Shown here piece after piece: positions 47,858 to 56,027 of a stretch of DNA of 64,000 bases. The notes under the pieces are model-generated. The model worked only from the letters and a program-made list of their open reading frames with translations. It was not told where the DNA came from and did not search any database. The position numbers and the translations under genes were made by a program. Every line of letters begins with the position of its first letter. Position 1 is the stretch's first letter. The stretch comes from Methylorubrum rhodinum. GTDB lineage: Bacteria > Pseudomonadota > Alphaproteobacteria > Rhizobiales > Beijerinckiaceae. The stretch is from the NCBI RefSeq assembly GCF_014199935.1, contig NZ_JACHOP010000010.1, forward strand, positions 62,001 to 126,000, given 5' to 3'.

Positions 47858-47969
47858 GAATGTTTCGATGGAACGAGGCTAGCGCCGCTGAGGCGGCCAA
47901 AATGGAATATTCCGTATGGCGCTATTCCACGGTGGAGTTACCTAGGGAATTTCTACCTCAGAATACCTC

Positions 47970-47998
47970 ATGTTCCGTTCCGCAAAGGAAGGGAACAT
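47970..47998 (-). terminator. Hairpin at the 3' end of repA
   Basis: ATGTTCCGTTCC (47970-47981) pairs with GGAAGGGAACAT (47987-47998) with one mismatch and a 5-base loop, starting 5 bases past the repA stop. There is no T run, so terminator function is probable rather than certain. Confidence 0.5.
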
Positions 47999-48002
47999 TC
48001 GC

Positions 48003-49088
48003 TCACGCCCGCGCGGCCTTGGCCGTGCGCGCCGCCTTCGGCGGCACCAGCAGGCTGCCGGGGTCGGCCGGGTGGAGGAGGAGGCCGCCCTCGTCGAGGT
48101 CGATGCGGAGCTTCGGGAACACCTCCAGCAGGCCGGCGAGGTCGGCCTTGAAGGCCTGGCGGAAGCTGCGCAGGCTGGCGTTCTCGGCCCCGAACTGGCG
48201 GTGCAGGTTCTCCCAGGTGAGGCGGAGCGGCCGCTGCAGGGCGCGGAGCCGATAGCCGGTCCAGAACAGCAGATCGAGCTTGCGCGCCGAGCCGGAGAAG
48301 GCGCGGGCCGCGCGGATATCGACGGGCAGCGCGTGCCGGATCAGGCTGTCGTAGAAGTCCTGGTGGAACGAGACGGTCTTCTGCCAGACGAGTCCGTCCT
48401 CGCCGCGGCGCCACAGCTCCAGGGCGCGAAAAGGGGGCACGTTGAGGGTCGAGGCCTGGCCCTCGCCGTCCCACAGGCCGATCTGCATCGAGCAGGCGGC
48501 GAGCCGGTTGAGCTGGTCCTTGAAGGCGCCGATCGTGCCGCGCTCGCCGCCGGTGACGGCAAAGCCCATGGCCTTCATGAACCCCGAGAGGCTGTCGGCG
48601 ACCTCGATGGTCGGGCTCCTCTGGCGCACCGCCTCGGTGCAGAGATGCAGCAGCACGAGCCGCGCCTTGGGGCCGTAGGGGAGGCCCTGCGGCTCCATCT
48701 CGCCGGTCACCGGGTTCTTCAGGCGCCCGGCCATGAGGCTTAGCGAGTTGCGGCCGTATTCCCGCACGAATTCGCGGGATCCGCCGGGATCGCGGTAGGG
48801 CAGGCCGCAGAGCGCCAGGACCGAGTGCAGGTGCTGGAGGTTTTCCGGGGCGGTCGGCTCGTTCTCGATGACCTCGCGCACGGCCTCGCGGCGGCGGCGG
48901 TCGCGGCCCATGGCCTCGCGGCGCTCCGCCTGCGCCCCGGCGGCTTCCCGCTCGGCATCGCGCTCGCGCTGGCGGTAGAGCAGATGCTCGACGATCGGCG
49001 CGAACAGGAAGCCGCCGCGCGCCGCCTCCAGCTCGGCGCGCAGGTCCGCGTCGCGGATCCGGTCGATCTTGGCCTCGAGCCCGGACAT
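48003..49088 (-). CDS. repA: Plasmid-type replication initiator protein RepA
   Basis: 361 aa. Matches the RepA_C/plasmid-encoded RepA family of alphaproteobacterial plasmids: a charged N-terminal helix (RERDAEREAAGAQAERREAM), LQHLHSVLALCGLPYRDPGG, YGPKARLVLLHLCTEAVRQR, MKAMGFAVTGGERGTIGAFK and DLLFWTGYRLRALQRPLRLT, which suggest two winged-helix domains for iteron binding. The reading frame is intact and of normal length. Upstream (49325-49539) are seven direct repeats spaced by helical turns, the expected binding sites. It is flanked by core chromosomal genes (mazG and others), so it is either an integrated replicon or a retained chromosomal homologue. Confidence 0.85.
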   Translation of the reverse strand: MSGLEAKIDRIRDADLRAELEAARGGFLFAPIVEHLLYRQRERDAEREAAGAQAERREAMGRDRRRREAVREVIENEPTAPENLQHLHSVLALCGLPYRDPGGSREFVREYGRNSLSLMAGRLKNPVTGEMEPQGLPYGPKARLVLLHLCTEAVRQRSPTIEVADSLSGFMKAMGFAVTGGERGTIGAFKDQLNRLAACSMQIGLWDGEGQASTLNVPPFRALELWRRGEDGLVWQKTVSFHQDFYDSLIRHALPVDIRAARAFSGSARKLDLLFWTGYRLRALQRPLRLTWENLHRQFGAENASLRSFRQAFKADLAGLLEVFPKLRIDLDEGGLLLHPADPGSLLVPPKAARTAKAARA

Positions 49089-49161
49089 GGCCGGTTCTCA
49101 GCGAGCCGCCGCGGGGGCGAGGAGGGAAGGGGAGATCACGGGTGTCTCGGGTCCTGCCTAA

Positions 49162-49200
49162 GGCCAAATCGCGTACGGCCAAGTCGTGTACGGCCAAGCC
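49162..49200. repeat. Tandem 15-base repeat near the repA promoter
   Basis: GGCCAAATCGCGTAC, GGCCAAGTCGTGTAC, then a partial GGCCAAGCC, in direct tandem about 75-110 bases upstream of the repA start. Different in sequence from the iterons; may be a repA promoter operator. Confidence 0.7.
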
Positions 49201-49324
49201 TGGGGTTCCTGCCGCCAACCACCCTGTCGCGATTCGGCTCCGCGGAGTCTCAGGGGGCCGGGGAGTTTTCCCGGCAATTCACGCATCCCCGGCCCGCTCT
49301 GCACAGGCAGGCAGGGCGGCGGCC

Positions 49325-49539
49325 GCGCAGAGTTCGATACGGGGGCAAACCGGCCCACGCAGAGTTCGATACGCCCCCGGCCGGCACCTTGTCCCCACGA
49401 TCCACCGGCGAGCGCCGCGATCCACGCCGAATCCCGTGCGCACCCGCGCAGAATCCGATGCGATTCCTCCGTGAGCCCGCGCAGAATCCCATGCGGGTCC
49501 ACGCAGAGTTCGATGCGCATCCACGCAGAGTTCGATGCG
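49325..49539 (+). repeat. Seven iterons of the repA replicon
   Basis: Seven direct copies of a 17-base sequence, consensus RCGCAGARTYCGATRCG, at 49325, 49357, 49424 (degenerate: ACGCCGAATCCCGTGCG), 49446, 49479, 49501 and 49523. The last two are identical. Start-to-start distances are 32, 67, 22, 33, 22 and 22 bases, close to multiples of 11, so the sites lie on one face of the helix. This is the classic arrangement for Rep protein binding. Unequal gaps rule out a CRISPR array. Confidence 0.88.
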
Positions 49540-49821
49540 CGAACAGGGTCCAAGCCACGGACGGGACAGGGGATTTCGGCGCCCCCTATAACTTGCCGAA
49601 CTGACTCTCGAAGAATCCTTTACAGATAGCTTTCCTAAGGGGTGTGGAGCCGCGTTCGGCAAAACGAACAGGCCGAAAGCCCTGATTTTCAAAAGGAATT
49701 AAGGGAATTTTGCACAGGGCCGGACGGGATCCGCCTCGGGTTGTCCCCGCCGTGGGCTGCTGCCGCAGCGGGGCAGGAGCGGCTATGAGCAACTCCGAAA
49801 AAACAGCCGGAGGCCGGGCGG

Positions 49822-50652
49822 ATGGCGGAGCGGGACGGAGCGGCGATCGACAGGCTGCGGGCGCTGATGGCGGCCTTGCGCGATCCCGAGCGGGGCTGCG
49901 CCTGGGACTTGGCCCAGACGCCCGAGAGCATCGTGCCCTACACGATCGAGGAGGCCTACGAGGTCGCCGACGCCGTCGAGCGCGGCGACGCGGACGACCT
50001 GCGCGACGAACTCGGCGACCTGCTGCTGCAGGTCGTGTTCCAGGCCCGCCTCGCGGAAGAGGCCGGCGCTTTCGGCTTCGACGAGGTGGCGGAGGCGATC
50101 GTCGCCAAGCTGATCCGGCGCCATCCGCACGTGTTCGACGCCGACGGCGCGTTCCTGTCGCTGGGGCAGCGGCCGGACGATCCGGCGGCGATCGAGGCGG
50201 CCTGGGCGCGGATCAAGGCGCAGGAGCGGGCAGCCAAGGCGGCGTCCGGTCGGGCCGAGGCGGCGCCCGGACCGTTCGCGGACGTGCCGCGGGCGCTGCC
50301 GGCGCTGGCGCGGGCCGACAAGGTCTCGCGGCGGGCGGCCGCGACGGGCTTCGACTGGCCGGATGCGGCGCAGGTGCTCGCCAAGGTGCGCGAGGAGACC
50401 GACGAGGTCGAGGAGAGCTTAAGCGCGGGCGACCCGGAGGCGGTGGTCGAGGAGATCGGCGACCTGCTGTTCTCGGTGGCCAACCTCGCCCGTCATGCGG
50501 GCGTCGATCCGGAAGAGGCCCTGCGCCGGGGCACGCGCAAGTTCGAGCGCCGCTTCGCGGCCATGGCGGCCCGCCTCGACGGCCCCCTGGAGGCCAGCGA
50601 CCTCGCCGCCATGGAAGCCGCGTGGCAGGCGGTCAAACGTACCGAATCATGA
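49822..50652 (+). CDS. mazG: Nucleoside triphosphate pyrophosphohydrolase MazG
   Basis: 276 aa from an ATG with GGAGG 10 bases upstream. Hydrolyses nucleoside triphosphates to monophosphates and PPi as a house-cleaning enzyme. Two MazG domains: the first with IEEAYEVADAVERGD and DELGDLLLQVVFQARL, the second with REETDEVEESLSAGD and EEIGDLLFSVANLARH; each has the ExxE and ExxD metal-binding helices. The RRHPHVF motif lies between. The stop codon is inside a perfect 20-bp hairpin. Confidence 0.94.
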   Translation: MAERDGAAIDRLRALMAALRDPERGCAWDLAQTPESIVPYTIEEAYEVADAVERGDADDLRDELGDLLLQVVFQARLAEEAGAFGFDEVAEAIVAKLIRRHPHVFDADGAFLSLGQRPDDPAAIEAAWARIKAQERAAKAASGRAEAAPGPFADVPRALPALARADKVSRRAAATGFDWPDAAQVLAKVREETDEVEESLSAGDPEAVVEEIGDLLFSVANLARHAGVDPEEALRRGTRKFERRFAAMAARLDGPLEASDLAAMEAAWQAVKRTES

Positions 50653-50690
50653 AGACCACCGGGGCTTTATGCCCCGGTGGTCTTCATGAT
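50646..50690 (+). terminator. Perfect 20-bp hairpin spanning the mazG stop codon
   Basis: Bases 50646-50665 pair exactly with 50671-50690 around a TTTAT loop. The mazG TGA (50650-50652) lies inside the left arm. The stem is strong (GACCACCGGGGC core), but there is no T run, so it may be a terminator, an mRNA stabiliser or a small mobile palindrome. Confidence 0.55.
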
Positions 50691-50811
50691 CCTGGTTTCG
50701 AAAGGACAAGTCCTTTCGCGGGTCCAGGGCAGGGCCCTGGTCGGCGAAGCCATCCATGGGGCTCCGCCCCAAACCCCGCCAAAGGGATGATCCCTTTGGG
50801 ATCCCGGACTT
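50691..50811. repeat. Palindromic intergenic element, family B, copy 2
   Basis: Hairpins CGAAAGGA/TCCTTTCG, CAGGGC/GCCCTG, TGGGGC-TCC-GCCCCA and CAAAGGGATGATCCCTTTG, in the same order as 43504-43624, and ending in the same CCCGGACTT. It touches the stop codon of the leftward small gene, as copy 1 touches hspQ. Confidence 0.88.
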
Positions 50812-50993
50812 CAGGAGATCAGGTCGAGCTTGGCGGTCTCGAAGCCGGCGCTGCGCAGGCCGTCGGGGAGGGCGGCATAGTCGGCGTAGCCGGCCTCACG
50901 GGCCATGGCGTCGAGGGCGGTGCGCTCGTCGTCGGCGCTGCCGGTCCAGAGGACGGCGCCGCTGGTCTTCTGGCGGATCTGGAAGATGCTCAT
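50811..50993 (-). CDS. Small protein, unknown function
   Basis: 60 aa from the ATG at 50993 with GATGAGG upstream. The pattern SIFQIRQKTSGAVLWTGSAD then ERTALDAMAREAGYADYAAL suggests a short beta-hairpin followed by a helix, a layout seen in many small Methylobacterium proteins. No family recognised. Convergent with mazG across a repeat element. Confidence 0.6.
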   Translation of the reverse strand: MSIFQIRQKTSGAVLWTGSADDERTALDAMAREAGYADYAALPDGLRSAGFETAKLDLIS

Positions 50994-51285
50994 GCCGGGA
51001 ACCTCATCGGGAAGGGGTCGGCGGTTCGGCCCGCGTCTCACCGGGAGGCGCGACGAATCCTGTATCGAGACAACCCGCGGGCACGGCCGCGGTTGCACCG
51101 ACCTTCGGCGCAAAGGTCTCAGGCAAGGAAATCCGTATAGCCGGGCGCGAAGAGCGCCCCGCAGACGCGGCCGCCGGCGCTTGAGGCCAAGCATAAGATG
51201 CGACCTTGCACCGCGCCATCAAATCGCCCGGCCTCGTGGACAAGGGGAGGGCGGCCCTGCCCGTTCTCCGTCGAAGCGAAGCCCC

Positions 51286-52479
51286 ATGCCCGCCCGCCTC
51301 CTCGCCCTGCCGGTCGCGGCCTGCCTGTGCTTCGCGCCCGCGACCCTGCGCGCCGAGCAGGCGCCGCCCGCGGCCGCCGTGCCGGACCCGGCCGCTCTGC
51401 TGCCGGCGGTGAGCGTGGTGCCGGCCGAGCGGCGGGAGATCGTCGAGCGGGCGATCGTCACCGGCACGCTGGTGCCCCGCGACGAGATTCTGGTCGCTCC
51501 CGAGGTCGAGGGGCTGCGCATCGTCGAGCTGGCGGTGGAGGAGGGGGACCGGGTCGAGAAGGGCGCGGTCCTGGCCCGCCTCTCCCTGGAGATGATCGAG
51601 ACGCAGGAGGCCGCCAACGCCGCCGCGACCGCCAAGGCGGAAGCCGCGATCCTCCAGGCCAGAAGCCAGATCGTCCAGGCCGAGGCGGCGCAGGTCGAGG
51701 CGCGCCAAGCGCTGGAGCGGGCGCAGTCGCTCGTGCGGACCGGCAACGCCACCGCGGTCACCCTGGAGCAGAGGGTCTCGGCAGCGGAAGGCGCCAACGG
51801 GCGGCTCGACGCGGCGCGCGCGGGCCTCGCGCTCGCCCAGGCCGACCTCGCCGCGGCGAAGGCGCAAGCCCGAGAGATCGCGCTGCGGCGCGCCCGCACC
51901 GAGATCCGCGCGCCGGAGGCCGGCATCGTCAGCCGCCGCACGGCCCGCGTCGGCGCCACCGCGAGCGCGGTCGGCGAACCCTTGTTCCGGCTGATCGCGC
52001 GGGGCGAGATCGAACTCGAAGGGGAGGTGCCCGAGACCGCCCTGCCCCGGCTCAACCCCGGCGATCCGGCCCGCCTCGAACTGGAGGACGGGCGCGCGAT
52101 CCCCGGCGCGGTGCGGCGGGTCTATCCCGAGGTCGAGCGGGCGACGCGGCTGGGTAAGGTCCGCATCCGGCTGCAGCCGGACCCGGCGCTGCATATCGGC
52201 GCCTTCGCCCGCGGGCGGGTCGAGGTGGCGCGGCGCTCCGGCGTCGCGGTGCCGCTCGCCGCGGTGCTCTACGCCGCCGACGGCACCGCCACGGTGCTGG
52301 CGGTCGCGGAGGGCCGCGTCGCCGCCCGCCGGGTCGAGACCGGGCTCTCGGCCGAGGGCTTCACGGAAGTCCGCTCCGGGATCAGCGCCGGCGAGACCGT
52401 CGTGGCGCGGGCCGGCTCGTTCCTGCGCGACGGCGACCGGGTGCGGCCGGTCCTGCCGGCGACCGCCGCGGCCCGCTGA
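51286..52479 (+). CDS. RND efflux periplasmic adaptor
   Basis: 397 aa. Residues 1-23 are a signal peptide ending in LRAEQ. Lipoyl half-motifs are VTGTLVPRDEILVAPEVEG (about 60-80) and IRAPEAGIVSRRTARVGATA (about 205-225), with a long Ala-rich helical hairpin between (about 105-195). The barrel and membrane-proximal domains follow, with VAVPLAAVLYAADGTATVLA near the end. It lies 12 bases before its pump gene. No outer-membrane factor is adjacent. Confidence 0.92.
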   Translation: MPARLLALPVAACLCFAPATLRAEQAPPAAAVPDPAALLPAVSVVPAERREIVERAIVTGTLVPRDEILVAPEVEGLRIVELAVEEGDRVEKGAVLARLSLEMIETQEAANAAATAKAEAAILQARSQIVQAEAAQVEARQALERAQSLVRTGNATAVTLEQRVSAAEGANGRLDAARAGLALAQADLAAAKAQAREIALRRARTEIRAPEAGIVSRRTARVGATASAVGEPLFRLIARGEIELEGEVPETALPRLNPGDPARLELEDGRAIPGAVRRVYPEVERATRLGKVRIRLQPDPALHIGAFARGRVEVARRSGVAVPLAAVLYAADGTATVLAVAEGRVAARRVETGLSAEGFTEVRSGISAGETVVARAGSFLRDGDRVRPVLPATAAAR

Positions 52480-52491
52480 GGGGAACTCGCC

Positions 52492-55400
52492 ATGCGCCTC
52501 AACATCTCGGCCTGGGCGATCCGCAAGCCGATTCCCTCGCTCGTCCTGTTCCTCGTGCTGATGGTGCTCGGCCTCGTCAGCTTCCGGTCCCTGCCGATCA
52601 CGCGGTTTCCCAACATCGACATCCCGATCGTCTCGGTGACGATCACGCAGTCGGGCGCCGCGCCCTCCGAATTGCAGACCCAGGTGACGAAGTGGGTCGA
52701 GGATTCGGTGGCCGGCGTGAAGGGCGTCAAGCACATCCTCTCGACGATCTCGGAGGGCTCGTCGGTCACGACGATCGAGTTCCGGCTCGAGACGAACCAG
52801 GACCGCGCCGTCAACGACGTGAAGGATGCGGTGTCCAAGATCCGCATCAACCTGCCGCGCACCATCGACGAGCCGATCATCAGCCGCGTCGAGATCGCCG
52901 GCCTGCCGATCATGATCTACGGCGCCTCCGCGCCCGCCATGACGCCGGAGGACCTGTCGTGGTTCGTCGACGACGTGGTGGCGCGCCAGATCCAGGGGGT
53001 GAAGGGCGTCGGCGGCGTCGAGCGGCTCGGCGGCGTCGCCCGCGAGATTCGCGTGACCTTGAAGCCCGACCGGCTGCTCGCGCTCGGCATCACCGCCGCG
53101 GACGTGAACCGGCAACTGCGCCTGACCTCGGCCGACATGGCCGGGGGGCGCGGGGAACTGGCCGGCTCCGAGCAGTCGATCCGGACATTGGGCGGCTCGG
53201 CGAGCCTGGAGACGCTGGGGGCCACCTCCATCGTCGTGCCGGGGGGCCGCAAGGTGCGGCTCGACGAACTCGCCACCCTGATGGATTCGGCCGAGGAGCC
53301 GCGCACCTTCGCCCGCTTCAACGGCGAGCCGGTGGTGGGCTTCGCGATCTCGCGGGCGATGGGGGCGAGCGACGCCGAGGTCTCGGTCGCGGTCGCCAAG
53401 CGCGTCGAGGACCTGCACGCCGCCAATCCGGGGGTGCGCTTCGATCTGATCGACACCAGCGTGATCAACACGGTGGGCAACTACCACTCGGCGATGATCG
53501 GCCTGCTCGAAGGGGCGGCGCTCGCCGTGATCGTGGTGTTCCTGTTCCTGCGGGATTGGCGCGCCACGCTGATCGCCGCGGTGGCGCTGCCGCTCTCGGT
53601 GCTGCCGACCTTCTGGGTGATGAGCGCGCTCGGCTTCTCGCTCAACGCCGTGAGTCTGCTGGCCATCACCTTGGTGACCGGCATCCTCGTCGACGACGCC
53701 ATCGTCGAGATCGAGAACATCGTCCGCCACATGCGGATGGGGAAGTCGCCCTACCGCGCCGCGCTGGAGGCCGCCGACGAGATCGGGCTCGCGGTCATCG
53801 CCATCACGGCGACCATCATCGCGATCTTCGCGCCCGTGTCGTTCATGCCGGGCATCGCCGGGCAGTATTTCAAGCAGTTCGGCCTCACCATCGCGGCCGC
53901 CGTGTTCATGTCGCTGCTGGTGGCCCGCCTCATCACGCCGCTTCTGGCCGCCTATTTCCTGCGCGACCACGGACCCGAGGACGAGCGCGAGGGGCCGGTG
54001 ATGCGGCTCTACGGCCGGGTCGTGGCGTGGTCGGTGCGCCACAAATACGTGACGCTGGTGCTCGGGCTCGCGTGCTTTGCCGGCTCGATCATGTCCACCC
54101 GGCTCCTGCCCGCGGGCTTCCTGCCGGCGGAGGACGCCGCGCGCACGATGTTCGTGGTGGAACTGCCTCCGGGCGCCCGGCTCGACGACACCAAGCGGGT
54201 CTCCGACGGCATCGTCGAGACGATCCGGGCCATGCCCGAGGTGAAGTCCGTCTTCGTCGACGGCGGGCGCCAGCTGCCGGGCAAGAAGGAGGTCAGGCTG
54301 GCGAGCCTCACCGTCAACCTCACCCCGAAGAACACGCGCCGTCTCACCCAGAAGCAGGTCGACCTGAAGATCTCCGACATCCTGCGGCAGGTGCCGGACA
54401 TCCGCTTCTGGTCGCTGCAGGAGGGCGGCCAGCGCGAACTCGCCCTGATCGTCTCGGGGCCCGACAAGGACGTCGTGGCCGAGGTGGCCGCTCGGCTCCA
54501 GCGCGAGGCCGCGGGCGTGCCCTACCTCGTCAACGTGATGTCGACGGCCCCCCTCGACCGCACCGAGATCCGCATCGTCCCGAAGCCCGGCGTCGCGGCC
54601 GATCTCGGCGTCTCGACCGATCTCATCGCCGAGACGGTGCGGGTCGGCACCATCGGCGACATCGCGGCCAACCTCGCCAAGTTCAACGCCAAGGACCGGC
54701 AGGTGCCGATCCGCGTCATGCTGCCCGAACGCCTGCGCGGGCAACTCCCCGAGATCGAGACCCTGAAGGTGCCGGTGAAGGCGGGCGCCGCCGTCCCGCT
54801 CTCGACGGTGGCCGACCTCAAGCTCGGGCGAGGGCCCACCGCGATCGAGCGCTACGACCGCACGGTGCGCGTCGCCATCGAGGGCGACCTCCAGGGCTCG
54901 GACGCGCTCGGCACCATCATCGAGCAGGTGATGGCGCTGCCGGCCGCGACCCACCTGCCGGACGGCGTCACCATCAAGCAGACCGGCGACGCCGAGGTGA
55001 TGGGCGAGGTGTTCGAGGGCTTCGCGCTCGCCATGGGCGCCGGGCTGATGATGGTGTTCGGCGTGCTCGTGCTGCTGTTCGGCAACTTCCTCCAGCCGCT
55101 CACCATCCTGTTCTCGCTGCCGCTCTCCATCGGCGGGGCGATCCTGGGGCTGCTGATCTTCCACATGCCGATCTCGATGCCGGTGGTGATCGGCATCCTG
55201 ATGCTGATGGGCGTGGTGACGAAGAACGCGATCATGCTGGTGGACTTCGCCGTGGAGGAGACCGCCCGCGGCGTCGATCGCGTCACCGCCATCGTCGAGG
55301 CCGGGCGCAAGCGGGCGCGGCCGATCGTGATGACGACGATCGCCATGGCGGCCGGGATGGTGCCCTCGGCGATGGCCTTCGGCATCGGCGGCGAGTTCCG

Positions 55401-55635
55401 CGCGCCCATGGCGGTGGCGGTGATCGGCGGGCTGATCGTCTCGACGGTGCTGTCGCTGGTGTTCGTGCCCGCGATCTACCTCCTCGTGGACGATCTCTCG
55501 GGCCTGTTCGTGCGCCTGTTCGGCCGCTTCGTCGGCGAGACCGACGAGCCCGAGGCGGAGGCGCCGTTCCATCCCGCGCCGCCGGCCAACGCGCCCGGGA
55601 CGCCCGGCTACGGCGCCCGCGTCGCCGCCGAGTGA
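52492..55635 (+). CDS. RND efflux permease
   Basis: 1047 aa from an ATG with GAGGGG upstream. AcrB/MdtB-like architecture with 12 helices in two repeats. The proton-relay Asp pair is in GILVDDAIVEIENIVRHM (helix 4); GILMLMGVVTKNAIMLVDFA marks helix 10-11. The N-terminus MRLNISAWAIRKPIPSLVLF is usual for the HAE group. Operon with the adaptor upstream. Substrate unknown; it lacks the His/Glu-rich metal motifs of CusA-type pumps. Confidence 0.94.
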   Translation: MRLNISAWAIRKPIPSLVLFLVLMVLGLVSFRSLPITRFPNIDIPIVSVTITQSGAAPSELQTQVTKWVEDSVAGVKGVKHILSTISEGSSVTTIEFRLETNQDRAVNDVKDAVSKIRINLPRTIDEPIISRVEIAGLPIMIYGASAPAMTPEDLSWFVDDVVARQIQGVKGVGGVERLGGVAREIRVTLKPDRLLALGITAADVNRQLRLTSADMAGGRGELAGSEQSIRTLGGSASLETLGATSIVVPGGRKVRLDELATLMDSAEEPRTFARFNGEPVVGFAISRAMGASDAEVSVAVAKRVEDLHAANPGVRFDLIDTSVINTVGNYHSAMIGLLEGAALAVIVVFLFLRDWRATLIAAVALPLSVLPTFWVMSALGFSLNAVSLLAITLVTGILVDDAIVEIENIVRHMRMGKSPYRAALEAADEIGLAVIAITATIIAIFAPVSFMPGIAGQYFKQFGLTIAAAVFMSLLVARLITPLLAAYFLRDHGPEDEREGPVMRLYGRVVAWSVRHKYVTLVLGLACFAGSIMSTRLLPAGFLPAEDAARTMFVVELPPGARLDDTKRVSDGIVETIRAMPEVKSVFVDGGRQLPGKKEVRLASLTVNLTPKNTRRLTQKQVDLKISDILRQVPDIRFWSLQEGGQRELALIVSGPDKDVVAEVAARLQREAAGVPYLVNVMSTAPLDRTEIRIVPKPGVAADLGVSTDLIAETVRVGTIGDIAANLAKFNAKDRQVPIRVMLPERLRGQLPEIETLKVPVKAGAAVPLSTVADLKLGRGPTAIERYDRTVRVAIEGDLQGSDALGTIIEQVMALPAATHLPDGVTIKQTGDAEVMGEVFEGFALAMGAGLMMVFGVLVLLFGNFLQPLTILFSLPLSIGGAILGLLIFHMPISMPVVIGILMLMGVVTKNAIMLVDFAVEETARGVDRVTAIVEAGRKRARPIVMTTIAMAAGMVPSAMAFGIGGEFRAPMAVAVIGGLIVSTVLSLVFVPAIYLLVDDLSGLFVRLFGRFVGETDEPEAEAPFHPAPPANAPGTPGYGARVAAE

Positions 55636-56027
55636 CGGCGGCGGCGACGGCACGCCTCGCGACGGCACGGCCCCCGGATCGCCGGAAGACGGCGCACGAG
55701 AAGAAAAAACCCCGAGACGCCGATCCGACCCGGTGCGATCGGGTCGGGCCCCGTCCCGATCCGGGAAGATGTTTCCCAAAAGCATTCCGCAATGTCCTCG
55801 CCGGCCCGTGAAACCGGCAGGGATTCGGGCTGTCGCGTGCGCCGCGGCCAAATCCAACGGCGCGGCCGACTGCCAAGCATCACGCAATTGGGCCGATCGG
55901 ATGTATTCGATCGCCGCGCATTTCGGAAAAGAATTTGGCAACCATTTCATCATAACCTATACGAAGCATGCCCGCTCCGCTCGAATTCTGCGGCGGACGC
56001 TCATGGGCGGCGGCCGGCGGTACTCTC
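55636..56027. other. Intergenic region, 392 bases
   Basis: Separates the RND pump from the HD-GYP gene, both rightward. Contains the HD-GYP promoter; bases 55890-55970 are relatively AT-rich. An ATG at 55968 in frame with the HD-GYP gene is an alternative start. Nothing else recognised. Confidence 0.55.

Larger units (their letters stand above)
47521..48002. other. Intergenic region with nested repeats, 482 bases
   Basis: Holds a 132-base palindromic element (47726-47857) lying between two direct copies of ATATTCCGTATG (47660-47671 and 47907-47918), and the repA terminator hairpin at its right end. The stretches 47585-47680 and 47890-48000 are AT-rich. No ORF with coding character. Confidence 0.6.
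49089..49821. other. Iteron-type replication origin region, 733 bases
   Basis: Between repA and mazG. In order from the repA end: a tandem 15-base repeat (49162-49200), seven iterons (49325-49539), an AT-richer stretch (about 49575-49720), and one DnaA-box match TTTTGCACA (49708-49716, consensus TTWTNCACA). Iterons, AT-rich DNA and a DnaA box next to a rep gene are the parts of a theta-replication origin. Activity is inferred. Confidence 0.65.

Noticed and set aside
49325..49539. Possible CRISPR array
   Set aside because: The 17-base repeats are separated by 5 to 50 bases, with starts on helical multiples, and lie beside repA; no cas genes.
51004..55953. 1649-codon leftward ORF opposite the second RND operon
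   Set aside because: Shadow of two real genes and two intergenic regions; composition typical of antisense frames in GC-rich DNA.
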